A DNA stretch of 64,000 bases from Eriocheir sinensis (GCF_024679095.1 NW_026111831.1:1593786-1657785), one strand, 5' to 3'; numbered from the stretch's first letter, positions 22,169 to 40,152 are shown. Notes: generated by a model not told the origin, from the sequence alone. Translations and numbers: made by a program.

Positions 22169-23091
22169 TTTTTGGATTTTTGGAGATTTCCATTATTTTA
22201 TGTGTATTTTATATATGTATTTCAATACAAATTTACCTAATTTTATATGTTTTTTGTATATTTATTTTCATACAAGTTTAAATTATTTTTGTGTATTTTT
22301 GTTTATAGTTTTATACAAATTTAGGTTATTTCATGTGTATTTTGTATATCTATTTTCATACAAATACACATTCTTTTCATGATATTTTGTTTATTTATTT
22401 TGACACGAATTAACATTATTTAATGTGTATTTTGTATATATATTTTTATACGTATTTACATTATTTCAAATGTTTTTTGTATATATATTTCTATAGAAAT
22501 CTGCGTTATTTTATGTGTATTCGTATAAATATTTTGAAACAAATTTACATTGTTTTATGTGTATTTTGCATATTTTTTCAATACAAATTTGCCTTATTGT
22601 ATATGCATTTTGTATATTAATTTTAATACAAATTTGATTAATCTATGTGTATTTTTGTATATGTATTTTTATAAAAATATGCTTTATTTTATGGGTATTT
22701 TGCAACTTTATTTTCATACAAATTTACATTATTTTATTGATATTCTGTGTATTTATTTTGATATGATTTTACATTATTCTATGTGTATTTTGTATATATA
22801 TTTTATATAAAATGTATTTGTTTTTATTTCATACAAATCTACATTATTTTATGTGTTTTTGTACATGTATTTAAATACAAATTTAACTAGTTATATGTGT
22901 ATTTTGTATATCTATTTTGTATGTATATTTTCATAGAAATTTACTCTATTTTATGAGTATTCATATATATATTTTGATACAAATTTACATTATTAATGTG
23001 TATTTTGCATATCTATTTCAATACAAATTTACTTTATTGTACGTGCATTTTGTATATTTATTTTAATACAAATTTAATTATTTTATATGTA
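22169..23091 (+). repeat. Minisatellite block 13, plus orientation
   Basis: Begins right after TTTTTGGATTTTTGGAG, one of the few short sequences that do not look like part of a unit. It contains the landmark unit ATGCTTTATTTTATGGGTAT and a unit with GCATATTTTTTCAATAC also seen at 28,385, 37,200 and 43,785. It ends in a flip at ATGTATGAAATTTGTATG. Confidence 0.8.
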
Positions 23092-23327
23092 TGAAATTTG
23101 TATGAAAATAGACATACAAAATAAGGTAGATTCGTTTCAAATTCAATAAAAAAAATTCAGATAAAAGAACGTATATTTGTAGAAAAAATAAATATACAAA
23201 ATACACATAAGATAACGAAAGTTTGTATGAAAATATATAAAAAAATAAACAAAAATAATTTCAATTTGTATGAAAATAAAATATAATAAAATAATAATAA
23301 TAATAATAAAATAGATATACAAAATAC
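23092..23327 (-). repeat. Minisatellite block 14, minus orientation, with (TAA)n
   Basis: Parallels 35,985-36,170 and 42,460-42,636, which share AAATTCAGATAAAAGAACG. A short (ATA/TAA)n run at 23,289-23,310 is present only here, replacing the simple unit end seen in the sisters. Confidence 0.82.
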
Positions 23328-26397
<3,070 letters not shown>

Positions 26398-27360
26398 AAA
26401 TATAAATATACAAAATGCACATAAAATAAGGTAAATTCATATAAAACAATATACAAAGATACACAAAAGTAATTAAATTTGTATGAAAATAGATATACAA
26501 AATACACACAAAATAAACTTAATTTGAATTGAAATATATGTACAAAATACATAAAATAAAGTAAATTTGTATCAAAATATTTTTACAAATACACATATAA
26601 TTACGTAAATTTTATATAAAAATATATAAAGAAAATACACATTAAATAATGTAATTACGTATAAAAAATATATACAAAATACACATATAATAATGTAATT
26701 CGTATCAAAATAAATAAACAAAATACCAATAAAATAATGTAAATTTTTATGAGAAAACATATACAAAATACACATAAAATAAATAAATTTCTATAAAAAT
26801 ATATGTACAAAAATGCACATAAAATAAATTTGCATTAAAAAATATATGAGTATATGAGTATATGAGTATAAACATATGTATACAAAATACCTTTGAAAAA
26901 ATCTAAATTCGTATCGAGTTAAATAAAGAAAATACCAATAAAATAATGTAATTTTGGATGAAGATATATATAGAAAATACACATAAAATTACGTAAATAC
27001 AAATACAAATATACACATAAAATAATTTAAAATTGAATGAAATAAATATAGAAAATAATCATAAAATAAGGTAAATTTGTTATGAAAAATATGTAAAAAT
27101 ACACGTAAAATAATATAAATTTGTATGAAAATATATATACAAATATACATAAAATAACATGAATTTGTATAAAATTTGTATGAAAATAAATAGGAATACA
27201 CACAATAAAATAATGTAAATTTTTATTAAAATATATATACAAAATACACATAAAATAATGTAAATACGTAGAAAAATATATATACAAAATACACATAAAA
27301 TAATGTAAACTCGTATCAAAATAAATAAACAAAATTATAATAAACTATTTTATATTTTCA

Positions 27361-27432
<72 letters not shown>

Positions 27433-28327
27433 AAATACAAATAAAATAACTAAAATTTGTATAAAAATAAATACAAAAATACACAAATATAATTAAAATT
27501 TGTTTGAAATATATATGCAAAATACACATAAAGTTAGGCAAATTTGTATTGAAATACATATACAAAATACACATAAAATAATGTAAATTTGTATGAAAAT
27601 ATATAAACAAATACACATAAAATAACGTAAATTTGGGTAAAATATATATACAAAATATACATTAAATAATGTAAATATGTATAAAAATATATATACAAAA
27701 TACACATAGAATAATGTTTAATCGTATCAAAATAAATAAACAGAATATCAATAAAATAATTTAAATTTGTATGAAAATAAAGATGCAAAATACCCATATA
27801 ATAACGCATATATGCATAAAAATATGTATATATAAAAATACACTGAAATAATTAAATTTGTATTGAAATAAATATACAAAATGCATATACAATAAAGTAA
27901 ATTTATATTGAAATACATATGCAAAATACACATGAATAATGTAAATTTGTATCAAAATATATATACGAATACACATAAAATAGTGTAAATTTCTATGAAA
28001 ATATACATACAAAATACATATAAAATGATGTAAATAGTATAAAAATATATATACCAAATACACCTAAAATAATGTAAATTCGTATCAAAATAAACAAAAA
28101 AAATTCCGATAAAAGAACGTATATTTGTAGGAAAATAAATATACAAAATACACATAAAATAACGAGAATTTGTATAAAAATATATACAAAAAAAAAAAAA
28201 TAATTTCAATTTTTATGAAAATTGATATACAAAATACACATATAATTAGTTAAATTTGTACAAATTTGTACATGTACGAAATACACATAAAATAATGAAA
28301 ATTTGTATGAAATGAAAACAAATACAC
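26398..28327 (-). repeat. Minisatellite block 16, minus orientation
   Basis: Contains a small tandem triplication of ATATGAGT at about 26,856-26,879, and the TA tract at 27,363-27,430. The stretch 27,430-27,620 resembles 1,520-1,730 and 32,490-32,690. It ends at ATGAAATGAAAACAAATACA, the same unit on which the 51,284 palindrome folds. Confidence 0.82.
27363..27430. repeat. (TA)n microsatellite, tract 5
   Basis: About 68 bp of TA followed by CAAAATACAAATAAAATAAC. This is the homologous site to tract 1 at 1,344-1,519. Unexpanded versions occur at 32,475, 46,555 and 56,155. Confidence 0.96.
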
Positions 28328-29921
28328 TACGTTGATTTATGAGTATTCGTATATAGATTTTGAAATAAATTTACACTGTTTTATGTGTATTTTGCATATT
28401 TTTTCAATACAAATTTATCTTATTGTATATGCATTTTGTATATTAATTTTAATACAAATCTAATTATGCTATGTGTATTTTTGTATATGTATTTTTATAA
28501 AAAAAAAGCTTTATTTTATGGGTATTTTGCATTTTTATTTTCATACAAATATACATTATTTTATTTATATTCTCTTTATTTTTTTTTAAACAATTTTACA
28601 TTATTCTATGAGTATTTTGTATATCTATTTTTATACGTATTTACTTAATTTTATGTGTATTTTGTATATATATTTTTATAGAAATCTACGTTATTTTATG
28701 TGTATTCGTATATATATTTTGAAACAAATTTACATTGTTTTATATGTATTTTTGCATATCTCTTTCAATACAAATTTACCTTATTGTATGTGCATTTTGT
28801 ATATTTATTTCAATACAAATTTAAATATTTTATGTGTATTTTGGTATATATATTTTTATAAGAAATGCGCTATTTGATGGGAATTTTGCATCTTTATTTT
28901 CATACAAATTTACATGATTTTATTAATATTCGGTGTATTTATTTTGATACGATTTCACATTATTCTATTTGTTTTATACATATTTACATTATTTAATGCG
29001 TATCTTGCATATATATTTCATACAAATTTATTATCTATTATTTATTTTCATACAAATAAACATTCTTTTCATGATATTTTGTTTATTTATTTTGACACGA
29101 ATTTACCTAGATATGTATTTTGTATATATATTTTTATACGTATTTACATAATTTCATGTGTATTTTGTATATATATTTCTATAGAAATCTACGTTATTTT
29201 ATGTGTATTCGTATGTATATTTTGAAACAAATTTACTTTGTTTTATATGTATTTTTGAGTATCTCTTTCAATACATATTTACCTTACTGTGTATGCATTT
29301 TGTATATTTATTTCAATACAAATTTAAATATTTTATGTGTATTTTGGTATATATATTTTTATAAAAAATGCGCTATTTTATGGGAATTTTGCATCTTTCT
29401 TTTCATACAAATTTACATTATTTTATTGATATTCTGTGTATTTATATTGATAGGATTTTACATTATTCTATTTCTTTTTTGTACATATTTTTTATACACA
29501 TTTACATTATTTAATGTGTATCTTGCATATATATTTTATACAAATTTACGTTATTTTAAGTGTATTTGTTTATATATTTTCATTCAAATTTACATTATTT
29601 GATGTGTATTTTGTATATGTATTTCAATACAAATTTACCTAATTTTATGTGTATTTTGTATATTTCTTTTCATAAAATTTTAAATATTTTTGTGAATTTT
29701 GTATAGTTTTATACAAATTTAGGTTATTTTATATACGCATTTACATTATTTAATGTGTGTTTTGTATATATATTTTTATGCAAATTTACTTTATTTTATG
29801 TGCATTTTTGTACATATATTTTTTAGAAATTTGCGTTATTTTATGTGTATTTTGAATATGTTTTCTCATACAAATTTACATTATTTTATTGCTATTTTGT
29901 TTATTTATTTTGATACGAATG
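28328..29921 (+). repeat. Minisatellite block 17, plus orientation
   Basis: Direct relative of 37,135-38,748 and 43,725-44,808. The three share the opening CGTTGATTTATGAGTATTCG and the series of landmark units GCTTTATTTTATGGG, GCGCTATTTGATGGG, GCGCTATTTTATGGG. Confidence 0.85.
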
Positions 29922-32735
29922 AAAATAGATATACAAAATATACATAAAATAAACTAAATTTGTATTGAAATGTATATACAAAATACATAAAATAATGTAA
30001 ATTTGTATCAAAATATTTTAACAGATGCGCATAAAATAACGTAAATTTGTTTTAAAATATACAAAATACACATTAAATAATGTAAATATGTATAAAAAAA
30101 TATATACAAAACACAAATAGAATAATGTAAAATCGTATCAAAATAAATACCAGAATAATAATAAAACAATGTAAATTTTTATGAAAATAAAGATGCAAAA
30201 TACCCAGTAAATAACGCATTTTTTTTATAAAAATATATATACCAAAATACACATGAAAAAATTAATTTGTATTAAAATAAATATACAAAATACACATACA
30301 ATAAGGTAAATCTGTACTGAAATAGATATGCAAAATCCATATAAAACAATGTAAATTTGTTTCAAAATATATATACAAATACACATAAAATAACGTAGAT
30401 TTGTATAAAAATATATATACAAAATACACATAAAATGAAGTAAATACGTATAAGAAAATGTATACAAAATACACATAAAATAATGTAAATTCGTATCAAA
30501 ATAAATAAACAAAATACCAATAAAAGAGTGTGTATTTGTATAAATATAAATATACAAAATACACATAAAATAACGTAAATTTGTATAAAACTATATACAA
30601 AAATACACAGAAGTAAATAAATTCGTATGAAAATAGATATACAAAATAGAGATAAAATAAGCTAAATTTGAATTGAAATGAATATACAAAATACATAAAA
30701 TAATGTAAATTTGTATCAAAATATTTATAAAAATACATATAATAACGTAAATTTGTTTAAAAATATATAAACAAAATACAGATTAAGTAATGTAAATACG
30801 TATAAAAAATATGTACAAAATACACATATAATCATGTAATACGTATCAAACTAAATAAACAAAATATCAATAAAATAATGTAAATTTGTATAAGAAAACA
30901 TATACAAATACATATAAAATAACTCTAATGTCTATAAAAAAATATCTCCAAAAATGAACGTAAAATAAAGTAACTTTGGATAAAAATATATATACAAAAC
31001 ACACATTAAATAATGTAAATGCGTACATAAAATAACCTAAATTTGTATAAAACTATATACAAAATTACTCAAATATAATTTAAATTTGTATGAAAAGAAA
31101 TATACAAAATACACATAAAATTATGTTAATTTGTATTGAAATACATATACAAAATACACATAAAATAATGTAAATTTGAAAGAAAATATATAAACAAATA
31201 CACATATAATAACGTAAATTTGTATGAAATATATATTCAAAATACACATTAAATAATGTAAATATGTATAAAAAAATATATACAAAACACAAATAGGATA
31301 ATGTAAAATCGTATCAAAATACATACACAGAATATTAATAAAATAATGTAAATTTGTATGAAAATTAAGATGCAAAATACCTATAAAATAACGCATTTTT
31401 ATAAAATTATTGATACCAAAATACACATAAAATATTTGAATTTGTATTAAAATAAATATACAAAATGCACATACAATAAGGTAAATTTGTATTGAAATAG
31501 ATATGCAAAATACATATAAAATAATGTAAATTTGTTTCAAAATATATATACGAATACACATAAAATAACGTAGATTTCTATAAAAATACACATAATATTA
31601 AGTAAATACGAATAAAAAAATGTATACAAAATACACATAAAATAATGTAAATTCGTATAAATGTAAATAAACAATATACCATTAAAAGAATGTGTATTTG
31701 AATAAATATAAATATACAAAATGCACATAAAATAACGTAAATTTATATAAAACTATACATAAAATAACGCAAATTTCTATAAAAATATATGTACAAAAAT
31801 GAACTTAAAATAAATTTGCATAAAAATATATATACAAAACACACTTTAGATAATGTAAATGAGTATAAAAATATGTATACAAAATACCTATGAAATAATC
31901 TAAATTCGTATCGAATTAAATTAAGAAAATACCAATAAAATAATGTAATTTTGGATGAAAATATATATACAAAATACACATAAAATAACCTAAATACAAA
32001 TACATATATACACATAAAATAATTTAAAATTGAATGAAATAAATATACAAAATAAACATAAAATAAGGTAACCTAAAGATAACCTAAGATAACCTAAATA
32101 CAAATACAAAAATACACATTAAATAATTTAAAATTGAATGAAATGAATATACAAAATAAACATAAAATAAGGTAAATTTGTAATAAAATATATGTAAGAA
32201 TACACATAAAATAATATAAATATGTATGAAAACATATATACAAATACACATGAAATAACATGAATTTGTATAAAAAAAATCAAAATATATATGAATACAC
32301 ACAATAAAATAACGTAAATTTTTATGAAAATGTATATATAAAATACACATAAAATAATTTAAATACGTAGAAAAATATATATACAAAATACACATAAAAT
32401 AATGTAAATTCGTAAAAAATTAAATACACAAAATTCCAATAAAAGAATGTATATTTGTAGGAAAATATATATACAAAAAACAAAAAAAAAATAACTAAAA
32501 TTTGTATAAAAATATATACAACAATACACAAAAATAATTTAAATTTGTTTGAAAATAGATATGCAAAATACACATAAAGTTAGGCAAATTTGTATTGAAA
32601 TACATATACAAAACTCACATAAAATAATGTAAATTTGTATGAAAATATATAAACAAATACATATAAAATAACGTAAATTTGGATAAAATATATATACAAA
32701 TATACAATTAATATTTTGAATATGTATAAAAATAT
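29922..32735 (-). repeat. Minisatellite block 18, minus orientation
   Basis: The stretch 29,922-30,660 is sister to 38,749-39,515 and 44,809-45,560. From 31,048 it is sister to 1-1,780. At 32,068-32,100 the motif ATAACCTAA is repeated three times, and the flanking ~100 bp is a tandem duplication of two units. Confidence 0.85.
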
Positions 32736-33525
32736 ATTATATTATATATATTTTTACTGATATTTGCGTTATTTATGTGTATTTTGTATATGTTTTCTCA
32801 TAGAAATTTACATTATTTTATTGGTATTTTGTCTATTTATTTTGATACGAATTACATGATTATTTGTGTATTTTGTACATTTTTTTATACGTATTTACAT
32901 TATTTATTGTGTATTTTGTTTATATATTTTTATATAAATTTACGTTATTATATGTGTATTTGTATAAGTGTATAAGTATTTTGATACAAATTTACATTAG
33001 TTTATGTATTTTTTATATATATTTCAATTCAAATTTAGCTTATTTTATGTGTATTTTGTATATCTATTTATTTTAATACAAAATCAAATATTTTATGTTT
33101 TTTCGTATATATATTTTTATAAAAAATGCGTTATTATATGGGTATTTTGCATCTTAATTTTCATACAAATTTACATTATTTTATTAATATTTTCTGTATT
33201 TATTTTGATACGATTTTACATTATTTTATTTGTGTTTTGTATATATTTTTTCATACATATTTACATTATTTAATGTGTTTTTTGTATATATATTTGATAC
33301 ATATTTACGTTATTTTAAGTTATATTATGTGTATTTGTTTATATATTTTGACACAAATTTACAATATTTTATGGGTATTTTGTATATATATTTCAAAAGA
33401 AATTTACCTAGTTTTATGTGTATTTTGAATATCTATTTTCATACAAACTCAAATTATTTTTATGTATTTTTGTATATATTTCAATACAAATTTTAGTTAT
33501 GTTATGTGTATTTTGTAAATCTATT
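31048..33525. repeat. Direct duplication, partner of 1-2,560
   Basis: Begins GTATAAAACTATATAC (GTATTAAACTATATAC at position 1) and remains parallel through the strand switch at 32,735. The relation breaks after TTTTGTAAATCTATTTT (2,560 in the partner). Copy-specific differences are the TA expansion in the partner and the ATAACCTAA duplication here. Confidence 0.85.
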
Positions 33526-34801
33526 TTTATAAATATTTTGATACAAATTTACATTATTTTATGTATTTTGTATATACATTTCAATTCAAATTTAGCTTAT
33601 TTTATCTGTATTTTGTATATCTATTTTCATACGAGTTTAATTACTTCTGTGTATTTTTGTATATAGTTTTAAATAAATTTACGTTATTTTATGTGTATTT
33701 TGTATATTTATATTTATACAAATACACATTCTTTTATTGGTATTTTGTTTATTTATTTTGACACGAATTTACATTATTTTATGTGTATTTTGTATACATT
33801 TTTTTATACGTATTTACTTCATTTTATGTGTATTTTGTATATATATTTTTATGGAAATCTACGTTATTTTATGTGTATTCGTATATATATTTTGAAACAA
33901 ATTTACATTGTTTTATATGTATTTTGCATATCTATTTCAATACAAATTTACCTTATTGTATGTGTTTTTTGTATATTTATTTTAATACAAATTAAATTTT
34001 ATGATGTGTATTTTGGTATATATATTTTTATAAATAAAAAAAATGCGTTATTTTATGGGTATTTGGCTTCTTTATTTTCATACAAATTTACATTATTTTA
34101 TTAATATTTGATACGATTTTACATTATTCTATTTGTGTTTTGTACATATTTTTTTATACAAATTTACGTTATTTTAAGTGTATTTGTTTATGTATTTTCA
34201 CTCAAATTTACATTATTTTATGTGTATTTTGTGTATGTATTTCAATACAAATTTTCCTAATTTTATGTGTATTTTGTATATTTATTTCTATACAAATTTA
34301 AAATATTTTTGTGTATTTTTGTACATAGTTTGATACAAATTTAGGTTATTTTATGTGTATTTTGTATATCTATTTTCATACAAATACACATTCTTTTATT
34401 GATATTTTGTTTATTTATTTTGACGCGAGTTTACATTATTTAATGTGTATTTTGTATATATATTTTTATACGTATTTACATCATTTCATGTTTATTTTGT
34501 ATAGTTTTAAACAAATTTATATTATTTAATGTGTATTTTGTATATATATATATAATTATACAAATACACATTCTTTTATTGTTATTTTGTTTATTTATTT
34601 TGGTACTAATTTACATTATTTTATGTGTATTTTGTATACATTTTTTATACGTATTTACTTAATTTTATGTGTATTTTGTATATATATTTTTATAATCTAC
34701 CTTATTTCATGTGTATTCGTATATATATTTTGAAACAAATTTACATTGTTTATATGTATTTTGCATATCTATTTTTGTGTAATCTGTATTTATTTTTGTT
34801 A
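32736..34801 (+). repeat. Minisatellite block 19, plus orientation
   Basis: Sister of 1,804-2,560 and of 56,425-57,120. The stretch 33,540-34,100 parallels 57,150-57,690. A contracted unit TTTTTATAATCTACC at 34,688 and a TATATATATATA run at about 34,545 are local oddities. It ends TTTTTGTTATACATAGAATA, where the strand flips. Confidence 0.83.
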
Positions 34802-36171
34802 TACATAGAATAATGTAAAATCGTATCAAAATAAGTACACAGAATATCAATAAAATAATTTAAATTTGTATGAAAATAGAGATGCAAAATACCCATAAAA
34901 TAAAGCATATTTTTTTTAAAAATACATATACAAAAATACACATAGAATAATTAAATTTCTATTAAAATTAATATACAAAATGCACATACAATAAGGTAAG
35001 TTTGTATTGAAAAAAAAACGCAAAATACAAATAAAACAGTGTAAATTTGTTTCAAAATATATATACGAATACACATAAAATAACGTTGATTTCTATAGGA
35101 ATACATATACAAAATACATATGAAATGATGTAAATACGTATACAAAATAAACATTAAATACTGTAAATTCGCGTCAAAATAAATGAACAAAATATCAATA
35201 AAAGAATGTGTATTTGTATGAAAATAGATATACAAAATACACATAAAATAACCTAAATTTGTATCAAACTATATACAAAAATACACAAAAATATTTAAAA
35301 TTTGTATGAAAATAGATATACAAAATACACATAAAATTAGGTAAATTTGTATTGAAATACATATACAAAATACACATAAAATAATGTAAATTTGAATGAA
35401 AAGACATAAACAAATACACTTAAAATAACGTAGATTTGTATAGAAAAATATTTACAAAACACAAATAGAATAATGTAAAATCGTATCAAAATAAATACAC
35501 AGAATATTAATAAAATAATGTAATTTTGTATGAAAATAAAGAGGCAAAATACCCTTAAAATAACACATTTTTTTTATTTAAAAAAATATTTACCAAAAAA
35601 CACATAAAAAAAATTAAATTTGAGTTAAAATAAATATATAAAAAACACATACAATAAGGTAAATTTGTATTGAAATAGATATGCAAAATACATATAAAAC
35701 AATGTAAATTTGTTTCAAAATATATATACGAATACATATAAAATAACGTAGATTTCTATAAAAATATATATACAAAATACACATAAAATGAAGTAAATAC
35801 GTATAAAAAAATGTATACAAAATAGACATAAAATAATGTAAATTCGTATCAAAATAAATATACAAAATACCAATAAAAGAATGTGTATTTGTATAAATAT
35901 AAATATACAAAATACACATAAAATAACGCAAATTTATATAAAACTATATACAAAAATACACAGAAGTATTTTAATTTGTATGAAAATAGATATACAAAAT
36001 AAGGTAAATTCGTTTCAAATTCAATAAACAAAATTCAGATAAAAGAACGTATATTTGTAGAAAAAATAAATATACAAAATACACATAAAATAACGAAAAT
36101 TTGTATGAAAATATATAAAAAAATAAACAAAAATAATTTCAATTTGTATGAAAATAAATATACAAAATACA
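34802..36171 (-). repeat. Minisatellite block 20, minus orientation
   Basis: Starts with the junction also found at 5,564 and 40,850. From about 35,110 it is direct sister of 41,575-42,636, sharing TACTGTAAATTCGCGTC. Confidence 0.84.
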
Positions 36172-38625
36172 CATGTATTTTGTATATCTATTTTCACACA
36201 AATTTAATTACTTCTGTGTATTTTTGCATAAAGTTTTATATAAATTTACGTTATTTTATTTGTATTTTGTATATTTATATTTATACAATACACATTCTTT
36301 TATTAGTATTTTGTTTATTTATTTTGATACGAGTTTACATTATTTTATGTGTATTTTGTATACCTTTTTTTATACGTATTTACTTCATTTTATGTGTATT
36401 TTGTATATTTATTTTCAAAGAAATCTACGTTATTTTATGTGTATTCGTATATATATTTTGAAAAAAATTTACATGGTTTTATATGTATTTTGCATATCTA
36501 TTTCAATACAAATTTACCTTGTATGTGCATTTTGTATATTTATTTTAATACAAATTCAAATATTTTATGTGTGTCTTGGTATAAATATTTTTATAAAAAA
36601 TGCGTTATTTTATGGGTATTTTGCATCTTAATTTTCATACAAATTTACATTATTTTATTAATATTCTGTGTATTTATTTTGATACGATTTTATATTATTC
36701 TATTTGTGTTTTGTATATATTTTTTTATACATATTTACATTATTTAATGTGTATTTTTTATATATATTTCATACAAATTTACGTTATTTTAAGTGTATTT
36801 GTTTATATATTTTCATTCAAATTTACATTATTTTATGTGTATTTTGTAAATGTATTTAAATACAAATTTACCTAATTTTATGTGTATTTTGTATATTTAT
36901 TTTCATACAAATTAAAATTATTTTTGTGTATTTTTGTATATAGTTTTATACAAATTTAGATGATTTTATGTGTATATTGTATATCTATTTTCATACAAAT
37001 ACACATTTTTTTATTGATATTTTGTTTATTTATTTTGACGCGAATTTACATTATTTAATGTGTATTTTATATATATATTTTTATACGTGTTTACATCATT
37101 TGATGTGTATTTTGTATATATATTTCTATAGAAATCTACGTTGATTTATGAGTATTCGTATATAGATTTTGAAATAAATTTACGCTGTTTTATGTGTATT
37201 TTGCTTATTTTTTCAATACAAATTTACCTTATTGTAAATGCATTTTGTATATTAATTTTAGTACAAATTTAATTATGCTATGTGTATTTTTGTATATGTA
37301 TTTTTATAAAAATATGCTTTATTTTATGGGTATTTTGCATTTTTATTTTCATACAAATTTACATTATTTTATTTATATTCTGTTTATTTTTTTTTAAACA
37401 ATTTTACATTATTCTATGTGTATTTTGTATATCTATTTTTATACGTATTTACCTAATTTTATGTGTATTTTGTATATATATTTTTATAGAAATCTACGTT
37501 ATTTTATGTGTTTTCGTATATATATTTTGAAACAAATTTACATTGTTTTATATGTATTTTTGCATATCTCTTTCAATACAAGTTTACCTTATTGTATATG
37601 CATTTTGTATATTTATTTCAATACAAATTTAAATATTTTATGTGTATTTTGGTATATATATTTTTATAAGAAATGCGCTATTTGATGGGAATTTTGCATC
37701 TTTATTTTCATACAAATTTACATGATTTTATTAATATTCGGTGTATTTATTTTGATACGATTTCACATTATTCTATTTGTTTTTTGTATATATTCTTTTT
37801 ATACATATTTACATTATTTAATGTGTATCTTGCATATATATTTCATACAAATTTATTATCTATTATTTATTTTCATACAAATACACATTCTTTTCATGAT
37901 ATTTTGTTTATTTATTTTGACACGAATTTACCTAGATATGTATTTTGTATATATTTTTATACGTATTTACATAATTTCATGTGTATTTTGTATATATATT
38001 TCTATAGAAATCTACGTTATTTTATGTGTATTCGTATATATATTTTGAAACAAATTTACTTTGTTTTATATGTATTTTTGAATATCTCTTTCAATACATA
38101 TTTACCTTACTGTATATGCATTTTGTATATTTATTTCAATACAAATTTAAATATGTTATGTGTATTTTGGTATATATATTTTTATAAAAAATGCGCTATT
38201 TTATGGGAATTTTGCATCTTTCTTTTCATACAAATTTACATTATTTTATTGATATTCTGTGTATTTATATTGATAGGATTTTACATTATTCTATTTCTTT
38301 TTTGTATATATTTTTTTATACACATTTACATTATTTAATGTGTATCTTGCATATATATTTTATACAAATATACGCTATTTTAAGTGTATTTGTTTATATA
38401 TTTTCATTCATATTTACATTATTCTATGTGTATTTTGTATATGTATTTCAATACAAATTTACCTAATTTTATGTGTATTTTGTATATTTCTTTTCATACA
38501 AATTTTAAATATTTTTGTGTATTTTTGTATATAGTTTTAAACAAATTTAGGTTATTTTATGTACGCATTTACATTATTTAATGTGTGTTTTCTATATATA
38601 TTTTTATGCCAATTTACTTTATTTT
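35830..38625. repeat. Long inverted repeat, right arm (partner 15,878-18,675)
   Basis: Mirror of the 15,878-18,675 stretch across a midpoint near 27.25 kb. The intervening sequence is not itself mirrored about that midpoint, so this is a dispersed inverted duplicate rather than a palindrome. Confidence 0.8.
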
Positions 38626-38748
38626 ATGTGCATTTTTGTACATATATTTTTTTAGAAATTTGCGTTAATTTATGTGTATTTGTATATGTTTTCTCATACA
38701 AATTTACATTATTTTATTGCTATTTTGTTTATTTATTTTGATACGAAT
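36172..38748 (+). repeat. Minisatellite block 21, plus orientation
   Basis: Opens at TATACAAAATACACATGTAT, continuing as GTATTTTGTATA. The landmark unit is at 36,600, 37,313, 37,673 and 38,190, that is at steps of about 713, 360 and 517 bp, showing how higher-order length varies by whole units. Confidence 0.85.
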
Positions 38749-39517
38749 GAAAATAGATATACAAAATATACATAAATTAAACTAAATTTGTATTGAAATA
38801 TATATACAAAATACATAAAATAATGTAAATTTGTATCAAAATATTTTAACAGATGCGCATAAAATAACGTAAATTTGTTTTAAAATATACAAAATACACA
38901 TTAAATAATATAAATATGTATAAAAAAATATATACAAAACACAAATAGAATAATGTAAAATCGTATCAAAATAAATACACAGAATATTAATAAAACAATG
39001 TAAATTTGTATGAAAATAAAGATGCAAAATACCCATTAAATAACGCATTTTCAAAAAAAATATATATACCAAAATACACATGAAAAAATTAATTTGTATT
39101 AAAATAAATATACAAAATACACATACAATAAGGTAAATCTGTATTGAAATAGATATGCAAAATACATATAAAACAATATAAATTTGTTTCAAAATATATA
39201 TACGAATACACATAAAATAACGTAGATTTGTATAAAAATATATATACTAAATACACATAAAATGAAGTAAATACGTATAAGAAAATGTATACAACATACA
39301 CTTAAATAATGTAAATTCTTATAAAAAAATTAAAAAAAATACCAATAAAAGAATGTGTATTTTTATAAATATAAATAGACAAAATACACATAAAATAACG
39401 TAAATTTGTATAAAACTATACAAAAATACACAGAAGTAACTAAATTCGTATGAAAATAGATATACAAAATGCAGATAAAATAAGCTAAACTTGAATTGAA
39501 ATGTATATACAAAATAC
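38749..39517 (-). repeat. Minisatellite block 22, minus orientation
   Basis: Sister of 3,521-4,245, 29,922-30,660 and 44,809-45,560. Here a T-to-A-rich patch, CTTATAAAAAAATTAAAAAA at about 39,318, replaces the usual CGTATCAAAATAAATAAAC. Confidence 0.84.
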
Positions 39518-40152
39518 AATATTTTATGTGTATATTTGTATTTGTATTTAGGTTTTTTTATGTGTATTTTGTATATATATTTTCATCCAAAATTACATTA
39601 TTTTATTGGTATTTTCTTAATTTAATTCGATACGAATTTAGATTATTTCATAGGTATTTTCTATACATATTTTTATACTCATTTACATTATCTAATGTGT
39701 GTTTTGTAATATATTTTTATGCAAATTTATTTTATGTTCATTTTTGTACACATATTTTTATAGAAATTTGCGTTATTTTATGTATATAGTTTTATATAAA
39801 TTTACGTTATTTTATGTGCATTTTGTATATTTATATTTATACAAATACATTCTTTTATTGATATATTGTTTATTTACATTTATACAATTTACATTATTTT
39901 ATGTATTTTGTATACATTTTTTATACGTATTTACTTATTTTTATGTGTATTTTGTATATGTATATTTATAGAAATCTACGTTATTTTATGTGTATTCGTA
40001 TATATTTTGAAACAAATTGACATTATTTTATATGTATTTTGCATATCTATTTCAATACAAATTTACCTTATTGTATGTGCATTTTGTATATTTATTTTAA
40101 TACAAATTGAAATATTTTATGTGTATTTTGGTATCAATAATATTATAAAAAA
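39518..40152 (+). repeat. Minisatellite block 23, plus orientation
   Basis: Sister of 4,246-4,890. Several small deletions are specific to this copy, including the loss of CGAATTT in the unit around 39,885 and a shortened TATATTTTGAAAC at 40,003. Confidence 0.82.

Larger units (their letters stand above)
35110..39500. repeat. Direct duplication, copy A (partner 41,575-45,545)
   Basis: Both copies cross three strand switches in the same order (36,172, 38,749 and the approach to 39,515 here). Copy B lacks the segment equivalent to about 37,673-38,190 (one ~517-bp higher-order step), and it carries TA tract 6 where copy A has a normal unit at about 37,070. Confidence 0.83.
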
